Shown: positions 1 to 7,840 of the stretch, one piece after another
Numbering within the stretch: position 1 is the stretch's first letter
How the letters are laid out: the number at the start of each line of letters is the position of its first letter
Origin: Pseudomonas sp. AOB-7
Lineage (GTDB): Bacteria > Pseudomonadota > Gammaproteobacteria > Pseudomonadales > Pseudomonadaceae
Length of the DNA: 64,000 bases
Direction: 5' to 3'
Assembly: GCF_003696305.1 (NCBI RefSeq)
Contig: NZ_RFFK01000008.1
Span: 62,001 to 126,000, forward strand
Made by a program: the position numbers and the translations under genes
Notes under the pieces: generated by a model
What the model saw: only the letters and a program-made list of their open reading frames with translations
The model's database searches: none
What the model was told of the DNA's origin: nothing

Positions 1-30
1 GTCTTGGGCGGTGGTGGCGAAGGCGGACAT
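1..30 (-). CDS. 5' end of an unidentified gene, cut by the window edge
   Basis: Ten codons of a minus-strand reading frame (MSAFATTAQD) start at an ATG at 30-28. A good ribosome binding site (GAGGAG) lies just upstream on the minus strand, which is why I call it a gene start. Too little is visible to name the product. It lies upstream of, and in the same direction as nothing else visible; the gene at 119-454 precedes it on the same strand. Confidence 0.5.
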   Translation of the reverse strand, partial: MSAFATTAQD

Positions 31-92
31 GCGGGCTCCTCGGTGGTTCGGCCTGAACAAGCGTAGCCGCTAGGATGCCCGAAAAGCGCGGA

Positions 93-108
93 CGGGGCTA
101 AGGCCCCG
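93..108 (-). terminator. Short GC hairpin after the 119-454 gene
   Basis: CGGGGC, a 4-nt loop and GCCCCG form a perfect 6-bp stem just beyond the stop codon of the upstream minus-strand gene. A run of four T follows about 8 nt later on the minus strand. It is a plausible weak terminator, not a strong one. Confidence 0.3.
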
Positions 109-118
109 GCGTGACCCA

Positions 119-454
119 TTACCCAGTGCGCAGCGCCGCCTGCTCCGGGCTGTGATCCAGCTGCCGCCAGTCGACCTGCCAGACGCACACCAGGCCGCGC
201 AGTTTCTCCGCCAGCACCCTGGCGCGATGCAGCGACAGACCTTGCAGCTGCAGCCGCACCTGCAGGTCGCCGTCCTGGCGCTGCACCTGCAGCTGTTGCG
301 GCAGCAGCTGCAACTGGGCGAACAGGCCGAGCAGGCGACACAGCACGTCGGCCTCGGCCTCGGTGCGCAGGCGGTATTCGACGGCCGACTCGGGGCGATC
401 CTGCCAGGGATCGCGGCGGCTGTGCGGAGCGGGGAAGGGCGTGGCGTCGGGCAT
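119..454 (-). CDS. Conserved-looking hypothetical protein, 111 aa
   Basis: I do not recognise this protein. It is 111 residues long, with a proline-rich N-terminus, then a region rich in Leu, Gln and Arg, and an end resembling a small alpha/beta fold (LRGLVCVWQVDWRQL). It has no signal peptide or membrane segment. It is preferred over the plus-strand ORF covering the same DNA because its amino-acid composition looks like a soluble protein. It is divergent from the Lrp-type regulator at 582 and shares its strand with the partial gene at 1-30, so the two may be co-transcribed and controlled by that regulator. The ribosome binding site is weak. Confidence 0.55.
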   Translation of the reverse strand: MPDATPFPAPHSRRDPWQDRPESAVEYRLRTEAEADVLCRLLGLFAQLQLLPQQLQVQRQDGDLQVRLQLQGLSLHRARVLAEKLRGLVCVWQVDWRQLDHSPEQAALRTG

Positions 455-483
455 GGCGGCATCTCGCGGTGGATTTGCTCCAG

Positions 484-505
484 TTTCGCCCTTCGCGCGG
501 CGAAA
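484..505. promoter_or_regulatory. Inverted repeat, candidate Lrp operator
   Basis: TTTCGCC at 484-490 and GGCGAAA at 499-505 form a perfect 7-bp inverted repeat with an 8-nt spacer in the 127-bp region between the divergent genes at 454 and 582. Lrp/AsnC regulators usually bind such dyads next to their own genes. The assignment is inferred from position. Confidence 0.35.
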
Positions 506-581
506 GTTCTGCCTGGATTTCTGTGAAAACCCGGATTTTGTGGATAGTCTTGCCGTTGACTGCCGTTATCGAGGAATTTTT

Positions 582-1049
582 ATGTCCGTCGCCCTGGATG
601 TTTACGACCAGCGCATTCTCGCCCTGCTGCAGGAGGACGCCGGCCTCTCCACCGCCGAGATCGCCGAGCGCGTCGGCCTGTCGCAATCGCCCTGCTGGCG
701 GCGCATCCAGCGGCTCAAGGAGGAGGGGGTGATCCGCCGCCAGGTGACCCTGCTCGAGCGCAAGAAGGTCGGCCTGCACACCCAGGTGTTCGCCCAGGTC
801 AAGCTCAACGCCCACGGCCGCTCCAACCTCACCGAGTTCGCCGAGGCCATGCGCGAGTTTCCCGAGGTGCTGGAGTGTCACGTGCTGATGGGCGCGGTGG
901 ACTTCATGCTGCGTATCGTCACCCGCGACATCGAGGCCTACGAGCGCTTCTTCTTCGAGAAGCTGTCGCTGGTGCCGGGCATCCAGGAGGTCAACTCCAT
1001 CGTCGCCCTGTCGGAGATCAAGTCCACCACCAGCTTGCCGTTGGCTTAG
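582..1049 (+). CDS. Lrp/AsnC family transcriptional regulator
   Basis: 155-residue regulator of the leucine-responsive family, the usual length. An N-terminal helix-turn-helix (about residues 5-60, including TAEIAERVGLSQSPCWRRIQ) is followed by the RAM/ligand-sensing domain (about 70-145, with the typical VLECHVLMGAVDFMLRI segment). The start at 582 was chosen because GAGG lies 7 nt upstream; a longer in-frame extension back to 363 overlaps the opposite gene and is unlikely. Such proteins usually sense an amino acid and control a divergent catabolic operon. The divergent gene here is of unknown function, so the effector cannot be named. Confidence 0.85.
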   Translation: MSVALDVYDQRILALLQEDAGLSTAEIAERVGLSQSPCWRRIQRLKEEGVIRRQVTLLERKKVGLHTQVFAQVKLNAHGRSNLTEFAEAMREFPEVLECHVLMGAVDFMLRIVTRDIEAYERFFFEKLSLVPGIQEVNSIVALSEIKSTTSLPLA

Positions 1050-1061
1050 GCGGCGCTGCGC

Positions 1062-1092
1062 GGCCGCCTGATCCGGGCGCCCGGAGGCGGCC
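1062..1092. terminator. Hairpin between convergent genes
   Basis: GGCCGCC (1062-1068) pairs with GGCGGCC (1086-1092), and the palindrome CCGGGCGCCCGG (1073-1084) lies between them. It falls between the convergent Lrp-type and CYTH-CHAD genes and could end both transcripts, although neither side has a T tract. Confidence 0.35.
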
Positions 1093-1109
1093 CGGATGCG
1101 ATCCGCGGC

Positions 1110-2474
1110 TTACTTCACCAGCGCCTTCCAGGGCTTCAGGCTTTGCAGGATCTGCGCCTGGCTGGCGCGCAGCTGGCGCTGCTCGTCGTCGAGCGGCTGC
1201 TGGGCCAGCAGCTGGAACTTGTTCAGCTCGCCGTACAGGCGGTCGACCTCGGCCACCTCGAGCACGCCGCGGGCCAGGCGCAGCCAGACCAGCAGGCGCT
1301 CCAGGCGCGGCAGCTGCTCGGCCAGGTCTTCCGGTTGCTGCTGGTAGCGGCGCAGTTGCAGCGCCGCGCCTTCCTCGGCGAGCAGGGTCGGCAGCCAGTT
1401 GCCCAGCGCCGCGCCGCCCTGGCGGTTGCCGCGGTTGTTGCGCGCGGCGGTCCAGCCGCGGTTCAGCAGCCAGTGCGACAGCTGCAGCGACAGCAGGCCC
1501 CAGCGGCAGCCGTCCAGCTCGGCGGCGAACAGCGCCGGGGCGTTGCGCCGCATGCTGTCGTCCAGCTGGCCGGCGGCCAGGCGCGGGCGCCAGTCGGCCA
1601 GCAGGGCGTCGAGCTGCTCGCGCAGTTCCCGCGAGCTGGCGCGCGGCGCGGCCTGGCCGAGGCTGGCGAGCAGCGCGCGCAGGTCGACCAGTTGCTGCAG
1701 CCAGTCCTGCAGCAGGCTCCAGTGTCCGTTGAAGCGGTATTGCTCGGCCAGGCGCTGGCTGGCGCCGAGCAGGTGCCAGGCGAGGGCGGCAAAGGCATCG
1801 TCCAGGGTTGTCTCGGCGCTCGGCTGCGGCGCCGGCAGACTCAGGCTGTAGCTGCCGGCGTCGAACAGACGGTAGCCACGCTCGGCCTTGCTGATGTCGC
1901 AGGGCATCAGCGGCAGCTCGGCGGCCAGTTCGCAGGCCAGCTCCAGCAGCGCCGTCGGTTCGCCCTGGCGCAGTTCCAGCTCCAGCTCGCAGATTTCTTC
2001 CTCGCCCTCGCCAGCGATCACCTTGCCCAGGTCCAGGGCGGCCTCGATGACCACCTTGGCCTTGCCGCGGCCCCAGGCGATCTTGGCCTTCTCGCGAACG
2101 AAATCGGTGGTGAACAGCGGCTGCAGGGTCTTCTTGTCCAACTCGGCCAGGCTGGCCGGCCAGCAGCTGTCATCGAGCTTCTTCAGGTCCAGCTTGGGTT
2201 TGGCCAGGTACCAGTCCCATTCGTTGCGTTCGGACAGGCCGGCGACGCTCTGGCCGCGGGTCTTCAGGGTCTGGATATATTGCTCGCCGTCGCGGCGCAG
2301 GCGCAGCGCGACGCGGGCCCCGGCCAGCTCGCGGGCCGGGGTGTCGTAGTACTGGTTGAACAACTCGGCGCGCTGCCAGCCGCTCTTGTTGCGCTTCTTC
2401 AGCAGCGGGTGTTCGCGCAGGGCGGCCAGGGTGGCACGGCTGGCGCGCAGTTTGATTTCGGTTTCTTTGACCAT
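1110..2474 (-). CDS. CYTH and CHAD domain protein, probable inorganic triphosphatase
   Basis: 454-residue cytoplasmic protein. The N-terminal CYTH domain (about 1-200) opens with the family signature ExExK (residues 4-8) and has repeated Arg/Lys and Glu strands that line a triphosphate tunnel (RVALRLRRDG; ICELELELRQG). The C-terminal half (about 220-450) is a CHAD helical domain with conserved His/Arg, thought to bind polyphosphate-like anions. E. coli YgiF has the same architecture (433 aa) and hydrolyses inorganic triphosphate. It is divergent from the phosphate-transport genes at 2586, which fits a phosphate-related role. The start is the ATG at 2474. Confidence 0.85.
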   Translation of the reverse strand: MVKETEIKLRASRATLAALREHPLLKKRNKSGWQRAELFNQYYDTPARELAGARVALRLRRDGEQYIQTLKTRGQSVAGLSERNEWDWYLAKPKLDLKKLDDSCWPASLAELDKKTLQPLFTTDFVREKAKIAWGRGKAKVVIEAALDLGKVIAGEGEEEICELELELRQGEPTALLELACELAAELPLMPCDISKAERGYRLFDAGSYSLSLPAPQPSAETTLDDAFAALAWHLLGASQRLAEQYRFNGHWSLLQDWLQQLVDLRALLASLGQAAPRASSRELREQLDALLADWRPRLAAGQLDDSMRRNAPALFAAELDGCRWGLLSLQLSHWLLNRGWTAARNNRGNRQGGAALGNWLPTLLAEEGAALQLRRYQQQPEDLAEQLPRLERLLVWLRLARGVLEVAEVDRLYGELNKFQLLAQQPLDDEQRQLRASQAQILQSLKPWKALVK

Positions 2475-2526
2475 GGTCGGAAGCGAGGTGCCTTGTATGA
2501 AAATATGACAGTCCGATGACGCGCGC

Positions 2527-2555
2527 TGGCGATAGACGAAGGCGATCCCTATACT
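2527..2555 (+). promoter_or_regulatory. Candidate sigma-70 promoter for the PhoU-like/pit operon
   Basis: A good -10 box TATACT (2550-2555) lies 17 bp after a weak -35 box TGGCGA (2527-2532), 30 bp upstream of the first gene. No Pho box is apparent. Confidence 0.4.
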
Positions 2556-2585
2556 TGCCGCCTTCTCAAAACGGGGGCTTACCCT

Positions 2586-3263
2586 ATGCCTATCAATCCC
2601 TTTGTCAGCCTGTTCGGTCGTTCACCCATCGGCCCCATGCAACAGCATATCGCCAAGGCCAATGAGTGCGCGGCGAACCTGGTGCCCTTCTTCGAGGCCG
2701 TGATGGCCGAGGACTGGGATCGGGTGGAACAGGTGCAACAGGAGATGTCCCGGCTCGAGCACGAGGCCGACAAGCTGAAGAAAAGCGTGCGCCTGCACCT
2801 GCCCAAGAGTCTGTTCCTGCCGGTGCCGCGCTCGGACCTGCTGGAGCTGCTCAGTGTACAGGACAAAGTCGCCAACCGTGCCAAGGACATCGCCGGGCTG
2901 ATGCTCGGCCGCCAGATGGCCATTCCGCAGGCGCTGCAGCCGTTGATGCGCACCTACGTGCAGCGCAGCGTGGATGCCAGCGCCCAGGCGCTGAAGGCGA
3001 TGAACGAGCTGGACGAGCTGCTGGAAACCGGCTTCGCCGGCCGCGAGGCGGTGCTGGTGGAGACCCTGATCGAGGAGCTGGGCGTGATCGAGCAGGACAC
3101 CGATCGCCTGCAGATCGAGGTGCGCCGCAACCTGTTCAAGCTGGAGAAGGACCTTCCCCCGGTCGATGTAATGTTCCTCTATCAGATCATCGACTGGATC
3201 GGCGATGTCGCCGACCGCGCCCAACGTGTGGGCAACCGACTGGAACAACTGCTGGCGCGCTAA
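2586..3263 (+). CDS. DUF47/PhoU-like protein (TIGR00153 family)
   Basis: 225-residue all-helical cytoplasmic protein of the DUF47 family, distantly related to PhoU. Charged helices run throughout (EDWDRVEQVQQEMSRLEHEADKLKK; LGVIEQDTDRLQIEVRRNLF), giving PhoU-like coiled helices with acidic metal-binding patches. Genes of this family almost always stand immediately before a PiT-type phosphate transporter, as here (39-bp gap), and are thought to regulate it or phosphate handling. No membrane segment is present. It probably shares a promoter with the downstream transporter gene. Confidence 0.9.
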   Translation: MPINPFVSLFGRSPIGPMQQHIAKANECAANLVPFFEAVMAEDWDRVEQVQQEMSRLEHEADKLKKSVRLHLPKSLFLPVPRSDLLELLSVQDKVANRAKDIAGLMLGRQMAIPQALQPLMRTYVQRSVDASAQALKAMNELDELLETGFAGREAVLVETLIEELGVIEQDTDRLQIEVRRNLFKLEKDLPPVDVMFLYQIIDWIGDVADRAQRVGNRLEQLLAR

Positions 3264-3302
3264 GCGCCAGTGTCCTTTCTGGGATCTACGGAAAACTAAC
3301 TT

Positions 3303-4574
3303 ATGTCTCTGATTGCGGACTACGGGCTGATTCTGCTCGTTCTTGCCTGCCTTTTCGGTTTTTTCATGGCCTGGGGTGTTGGGGCCAACGATGTAGCCAA
3401 TGCTATGGGTACATCCGTTGGCTCGCGCGCACTGACTATCAAACAGGCGATCATCATCGCCATGGTCTTCGAGTTCTGCGGCGCCTACCTGGCCGGCGGC
3501 GAAGTCACCGAAACCATCAAGAACGGCATCGTCGATGCTTCGCTGATCAGCCCCAACCTGATGGTGCTGGGCATGATGTCGGCGTTGCTGGCGGCCGGCA
3601 GCTGGCTGCTGGTGGCCTCGACCAAGGGCTGGCCGGTATCCACCACCCATACCATCGTCGGCGCGGTGATCGGTTTCGCCGCGGTCGGCGTGTCGGTGGA
3701 TGCGGTGCACTGGAGCGGCGTCGGCCCCATCGTCGCCAGCTGGGTGGTCACCCCGCTGCTCGCCGGGATCATCTCCTTCTGCCTGTTCGTCAGCGTGCAG
3801 AAGCTGATCATCGACACCGACAACCCCTTCCTCAATGCCAAGCGCTATGTGCCGCTGTACATGTTCCTCACCGGTTTCATGATCTCGCTGATGACCATGA
3901 CCAAGGGCCTCAAGCACGTCGGCCTGAACCTCTCCAGCAGTGAAGGCTTCATGCTCTCGCTGGGCATCGGCGCTGCCGTCATGCTGCTCGGCATCGCCCT
4001 GCTCAGCCGCATTCATGTCGACGCCGAAGCCGACAAGGCCTTCCACTTCGCCAGCGTGGAGAAGGTGTTCGCCGTGCTGATGATCTTCACCGCCTGCGCC
4101 ATGGCCTTCGCCCACGGCTCCAACGACGTGGCCAACGCGGTCGGTCCGCTGGCGGCCATCGTCGGCGTGATCCAGAGCGGCGGCGACCTGGCCGTCGGCG
4201 AGAAGTCTCTGGTGCCGGGCTGGATTCTGCTGCTCGGCGCGGTGGGCATCGTGGTCGGCCTGGCCACCTACGGCTACAAGGTGATCGCCACCATCGGCAA
4301 GGAAATCACCGAGCTGACCCCCAGCCGCGGTTTCGCCGCCGAGCTGGCCGCCGCCACCACCGTGGTCAGCGCCTCCGGCCTGGGCCTGCCGGTGTCCACC
4401 ACCCACACCCTAGTCGGCGCCATTCTCGGCGTCGGCCTGGCGCGCGGTATCGGTGCGCTGAACCTGGGCATGATCGGCAAGATCTTCCTGTCCTGGATCA
4501 TCACGCTGCCGGTGGGTGCGGCGCTGTCGATCCTGTTCTTCTTTATCCTGCGCGGGCTATTCGGCGGCGTCTGA
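3303..4574 (+). CDS. pitA: PiT family inorganic phosphate transporter
   Basis: 423-residue inner-membrane protein with about 10-11 hydrophobic segments. The duplicated PiT signature is visible in both halves: GANDVANAMGTS near residue 30 and GSNDVANAVGPLA near residue 270. The two PVSTTHT(I/L)VGA motifs (about 110 and 365) are also typical. It imports phosphate, usually as a metal-phosphate complex with protons. It follows the PhoU-like gene and is the second gene of the pair. A large inverted repeat follows about 12 bp after its stop and may end the transcript. Confidence 0.93.
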   Translation: MSLIADYGLILLVLACLFGFFMAWGVGANDVANAMGTSVGSRALTIKQAIIIAMVFEFCGAYLAGGEVTETIKNGIVDASLISPNLMVLGMMSALLAAGSWLLVASTKGWPVSTTHTIVGAVIGFAAVGVSVDAVHWSGVGPIVASWVVTPLLAGIISFCLFVSVQKLIIDTDNPFLNAKRYVPLYMFLTGFMISLMTMTKGLKHVGLNLSSSEGFMLSLGIGAAVMLLGIALLSRIHVDAEADKAFHFASVEKVFAVLMIFTACAMAFAHGSNDVANAVGPLAAIVGVIQSGGDLAVGEKSLVPGWILLLGAVGIVVGLATYGYKVIATIGKEITELTPSRGFAAELAAATTVVSASGLGLPVSTTHTLVGAILGVGLARGIGALNLGMIGKIFLSWIITLPVGAALSILFFFILRGLFGGV

Positions 4575-4586
4575 CGGTTCCCGTTA

Positions 4587-4742
4587 GGGGGCCTCTAAAA
4601 ACGTAGGCGAGGCAGTCAGCGCAAGGCGAAAGCAGGCGAAGAACGCACTGGGCCCGCATTCGGGTTTACGAGCTGTAAATGAGCATTCTGAGCCTGCTTT
4701 CAACGCAGCGATGACAACGCAGGTAGTTTTTAGAGGTGCCCC
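4587..4742. repeat. Cruciform repeat family, copy A
   Basis: About 156 bp between pitA and argE. Outer arms CCTCTAAAAAC (4592-4602) and GTTTTTAGAGG (4726-4736) are perfect inverted repeats. Inner arms GAAAGCAGGC (4628-4637) and GCCTGCTTTC (4692-4701) are also perfect. The stretch between them contains GAGCTGTAAATGAGCA; in reverse orientation this matches copies B (20042-20169) and C (52822-53008). Copy A therefore lies in the opposite orientation to the other two. It encodes no protein. It may act as a terminator or be a non-autonomous mobile element. Confidence 0.85.
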
Positions 4743-4790
4743 TGGCCGACGATGCCCCTATGATTGGGACACCGTCCAAGGAGAGCACCG

Positions 4791-5957
4791 ATGCCGCTGC
4801 CGTCCTTCCAAGAGCAATTCGCCGCGCTGATCGCCGCGCCGTCGGTGAGCTGCACCCAGCCGCACTGGGATCAGAGCAACCGGCCGGTGATCGAGCTGCT
4901 CGCCGCCTGGCTCGGCGACCTCGGCTTCGCCTGCGAAACCCAGCAGATCGCCCCCGGCAAGTTCAACCTGCTGGCCAGCTACGGCAGCGGCCCCGGCGGC
5001 CTGGTGCTGGCCGGCCACAGCGACACCGTGCCGTTCGACGCCGCCCTGTGGCAGAGCGACCCGCTCAAGCTGACCGAGGTCGACGGACGCTGGGTCGGCC
5101 TCGGCAGTTGCGACATGAAGGGCTTCTTCGCCCTGGCCATCGAGGCCGTGCGGCCCTTGCTCGATCGGCCCTTCCAGCAACCGCTGCTGATTCTCGCCAC
5201 CTGCGACGAAGAAAGCTCGATGGCCGGCGCCCGCGCCCTGGCCGAGGCTGGGCGGCCGCTGGGGCGCGCCGCGGTGATCGGCGAGCCGACCGGCCTCAAG
5301 CCCATCCGCCTGCACAAGGGGGTGATGATGGAGCGCATCGATATCCTCGGCCAGAGCGGCCATTCCTCCGACCCCAGTCTCGGCCATAGCGCGCTGGAGG
5401 CGATGCAGGACGTCATGGGCGAGCTGCGCGGCCTGCGCGCGCAGTGGCAGCGCGAGTTCAACAACCCGCAGTTCGGCGTGCCGCAACCGACCCTGAACCT
5501 CGGCTGCATCCATGGCGGCGACAACCCCAACCGCATCTGCGGCCAGTGCGCGCTGGAGTTCGACCTGCGCCCGCTGCCGGGGATGGACCCGGAGCAGCTG
5601 CGCGCGGCGATTCGCGGCAAGCTGCAGCCGTTGGCGCTCAAGCACCAGGTGCGCATCGACTACGGCCCGCTGTTCCCGGCGGTGCCGCCGTTCGAGCAGG
5701 CCGCCGACGCCGAACTGGTGCGTCTGGCCGAACGCCTCACCGGGCACGCGGCGCAGGCGGTGGGGTTCGGCACCGAGGCGCCTTATCTGCAGCAGCTGGG
5801 CTGCGAGACCCTGGTGCTCGGCCCCGGCGACATCGACTGCGCCCACCAGCCCGGCGAGCACCTGGAACTGGCGCGGATCGAGCCGACCGTGCAGCTGCTG
5901 CGCCAACTGATCCAACACTATTGCCTGAGTCGGAGCGAAGACGTGCTGCGACGATGA
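4791..5957 (+). CDS. argE: Acetylornithine deacetylase
   Basis: 388-residue M20-family metallopeptidase that removes the acetyl group from N2-acetylornithine in arginine synthesis. Metal ligands are visible in order: GHSDTVP, then GSCDMKGF, CDEESS, and the C-terminal DIDCAHQPGEHL. The dimerisation domain lies in the middle. The ATG at 4791 is used because AAGGAGAG sits about 8 nt upstream; an earlier in-frame codon at 4764 has no such site. It is followed by argA 67 bp downstream, so the two probably form an arginine pair. Related M20 enzymes such as succinyl-diaminopimelate desuccinylase are less likely given this context. Confidence 0.9.
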   Translation: MPLPSFQEQFAALIAAPSVSCTQPHWDQSNRPVIELLAAWLGDLGFACETQQIAPGKFNLLASYGSGPGGLVLAGHSDTVPFDAALWQSDPLKLTEVDGRWVGLGSCDMKGFFALAIEAVRPLLDRPFQQPLLILATCDEESSMAGARALAEAGRPLGRAAVIGEPTGLKPIRLHKGVMMERIDILGQSGHSSDPSLGHSALEAMQDVMGELRGLRAQWQREFNNPQFGVPQPTLNLGCIHGGDNPNRICGQCALEFDLRPLPGMDPEQLRAAIRGKLQPLALKHQVRIDYGPLFPAVPPFEQAADAELVRLAERLTGHAAQAVGFGTEAPYLQQLGCETLVLGPGDIDCAHQPGEHLELARIEPTVQLLRQLIQHYCLSRSEDVLRR

Positions 5958-6024
5958 GAGAAGCCTTCGAACCTGCCATGGCGGCTTGACCCGCCCCCTG
6001 TCTCGACGCTCACACGGATCTTTC

Positions 6025-7323
6025 ATGCACGACTACGTCAACTGGTTACGCCACGCTTCGCCCTACATCAACGCCCACCGCGACTGCACCTTCGTGGTCA
6101 TGCTGCCCGGCGAGGGCATCGCCCACCCGAACTTCGCCAATATCGTCCACGACCTGGTGCTGCTGCACAGCCTCGGCGTGCGCCTGGTGCTGGTGCACGG
6201 CTCGCGCCCGCAGATCGAGGCGCGCCTGGCCGCCCGCGGGCTGACCCCGCATTATCACCGCGACCTGCGCATCACCGACGGGCCGACCCTGGAGTGCGTG
6301 ATCGACGCCGTCGGCCAGCTGCGCATCGCCATCGAGGCGCGCCTGTCGATGGACATGGCCGCCTCGCCGATGCAGGGCTCGCGCCTGCGCCTGACCAGCG
6401 GCAACTTCGTCACCGCGCGGCCGATCGGCGTGCTCGACGGCGTGGATTACCACCACACCGGCGAGGTGCGCCGCATCGACCGCAAGGGCATCAACCGCCA
6501 GCTCGACGAGCGCAGCATCGTGCTGCTGTCGCCGCTCGGCTACTCGCCCACCGGGGAAATCTTCAACCTGGCCTGCGAAGACGTTGCCACCCGCGCCGCC
6601 ATCGACCTGGGGGCGGACAAGCTGCTGCTGTTCGGCGCCGAGGACGGCCTGCTCGACGAGCACGGTCAGCTGGTGCGCGAATTGCGCCCGCAGCAGGTGC
6701 CGGCGCACCTGGCGCGCCTGGGCAGCAACTACCAGGGCGAGCTGCTCGATGCCGCGGCCGAGGCCTGCCGTGGCGGCGTCAAGCGCAGCCATATCGTCAG
6801 CTACGCCACCGACGGCGCGTTGCTCAGCGAGCTGTTCACCCGCACCGGCAACGGCACCCTGGTGGCCCAGGAGCAGTTCGAGTCGTTGCGCGAGGCGACC
6901 ATCGAGGACGTCGGCGGGCTGATCGAGCTGATCAGCCCGCTGGAGGAGCAGGGCATCCTGGTGCGCCGTTCGCGCGAGGTGCTGGAGCGCGAGATCGAGC
7001 AGTTCAGCGTCGTCGAGCGCGAGGGGCTGATCATCGCCTGCGCCGCGCTCTATCCGCTGGCCGACTCCGACTGCGGCGAGCTGGCCTGTTTGGCGGTCAA
7101 CCCGGATTATCGCCACGGCGGCCGCGGCGACGAGCTGCTGGCGCGGATCGAGGCGCGGGCGCGGGCGCAGGGGCTCAAGACCCTGTTCGTGCTCACCACG
7201 CGCACTGCCCACTGGTTCCGCGAGCGCGGCTTCGAGCCGAGCAGCGTCGAACGCATGCCGGCGGCGCGCGCCTCGCTGTACAACTACCAGCGCAATTCCA
7301 AGGTGTTCGAGAAGACCTTGTAG
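6025..7323 (+). CDS. argA: N-acetylglutamate synthase
   Basis: 432-residue enzyme for the first step of arginine synthesis, acetylation of glutamate from acetyl-CoA. The N-terminal amino-acid-kinase-like domain (about 1-285, with LVLVHGSRPQIEARL) binds feedback arginine. The C-terminal GNAT acetyltransferase domain (about 290-432) includes the acetyl-CoA loop region near NPDYRHGGRGDELL. I start at ATG 6025 (MHDYVNWLRHASPYI), which gives the length I remember for the P. aeruginosa enzyme; an upstream TTG at 5986 would only add a 13-residue basic tail. The small gene found between argE and argA in PAO1 is absent here. Confidence 0.93.
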   Translation: MHDYVNWLRHASPYINAHRDCTFVVMLPGEGIAHPNFANIVHDLVLLHSLGVRLVLVHGSRPQIEARLAARGLTPHYHRDLRITDGPTLECVIDAVGQLRIAIEARLSMDMAASPMQGSRLRLTSGNFVTARPIGVLDGVDYHHTGEVRRIDRKGINRQLDERSIVLLSPLGYSPTGEIFNLACEDVATRAAIDLGADKLLLFGAEDGLLDEHGQLVRELRPQQVPAHLARLGSNYQGELLDAAAEACRGGVKRSHIVSYATDGALLSELFTRTGNGTLVAQEQFESLREATIEDVGGLIELISPLEEQGILVRRSREVLEREIEQFSVVEREGLIIACAALYPLADSDCGELACLAVNPDYRHGGRGDELLARIEARARAQGLKTLFVLTTRTAHWFRERGFEPSSVERMPAARASLYNYQRNSKVFEKTL

Positions 7324-7344
7324 AGGGGCGAATGCGCTGGGAAT

Positions 7345-7385
7345 GGCTTTAGCCGCGACTTGGTTGACCGGTCGCGGCTAAAGCC
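7345..7385. terminator. 14-bp inverted repeat between convergent genes
   Basis: GGCTTTAGCCGCGA (7345-7358) and TCGCGGCTAAAGCC (7372-7385) are perfect inverted repeats with a 13-nt loop, followed by CCTCCCAC. It separates argA from the convergent small gene at 7600. The same arm sequence recurs at 42271-42323 and 55773-55819, so it belongs to a repeat family as well as being a likely bidirectional terminator. Confidence 0.6.
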
Positions 7386-7408
7386 CCTCCCACGATGCGT
7401 GCAGAACG

Positions 7409-7600
7409 TCAGGCGCTGTGCTGCTGCAGGCGCAGCTGCTCGAAGCCGTCGTCCCAGCCGGCCTCCCAGGCCGCGGCGGGGACTTCGTCGGGGTAGGGTT
7501 GGCGGTCTTTGGCCTGGCCGGTGAGGCCGGCCATATAGCCTTGCTGGTAGGCCTTGGTCAGGCTCTCCAGGCTCCATTGCGGCGTGGCGTCGTCGGCCAT
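7409..7600 (-). CDS. Small Rmf-like protein, 63 aa
   Basis: 63-residue acidic protein. Its centre matches the spacing of ribosome modulation factor: GYMAG, then PYPDE, then AAWEAGWDDGF, compared with the GYxAG...PY...W..GW pattern of E. coli Rmf (55 aa). Rmf helps dimerise 70S ribosomes in stationary phase. This protein differs by being acidic rather than basic, so it may not bind rRNA the same way. The start at 7600 was chosen because the longer frame to 7633 adds only a short basic tail. The ribosome binding site is weak. It lies alone, convergent with argA and upstream of gshA's end on the same strand. Confidence 0.6.
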   Translation of the reverse strand: MADDATPQWSLESLTKAYQQGYMAGLTGQAKDRQPYPDEVPAAAWEAGWDDGFEQLRLQQHSA

Positions 7601-7822
7601 GGGCGCTGCTCGTCTGCATCCGTTACCCGCCATGCTAGCCGCCCGGGCGCGCCGCGACGCGGCCGCCCATCCCGGCTTTTGCTCCGTTGGCGGCCTTTGT
7701 GATGCAGTCGACGAATCTTGCTCGGCGCCGGCCAGCGGCCGTTGCTCCCGCGGAGTGGGGCGTCAGGGGCGCAAGCGGTGGGCTGCGGCCCGCCCCACAG
7801 GGCGTGCGGCCGTCGATTTGCA

Positions 7823-7840
7823 GGGGGCTGGGTAGCCCCC
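7823..7840 (-). terminator. Hairpin directly after gshA
   Basis: GGGGGCT (7823-7829), a 4-nt loop and AGCCCCC (7834-7840) form a 7-bp perfect stem directly beyond the gshA stop codon at 7841. No T tract follows. A second inverted repeat, GTGGGGCG (7755-7762) with CGCCCCAC (7791-7798), lies further on. Confidence 0.4.

Noticed and set aside
5986..6024. TTG start for argA 13 codons upstream
   Set aside because: It lacks a better ribosome binding site and gives a basic tail absent from family members as I know them.
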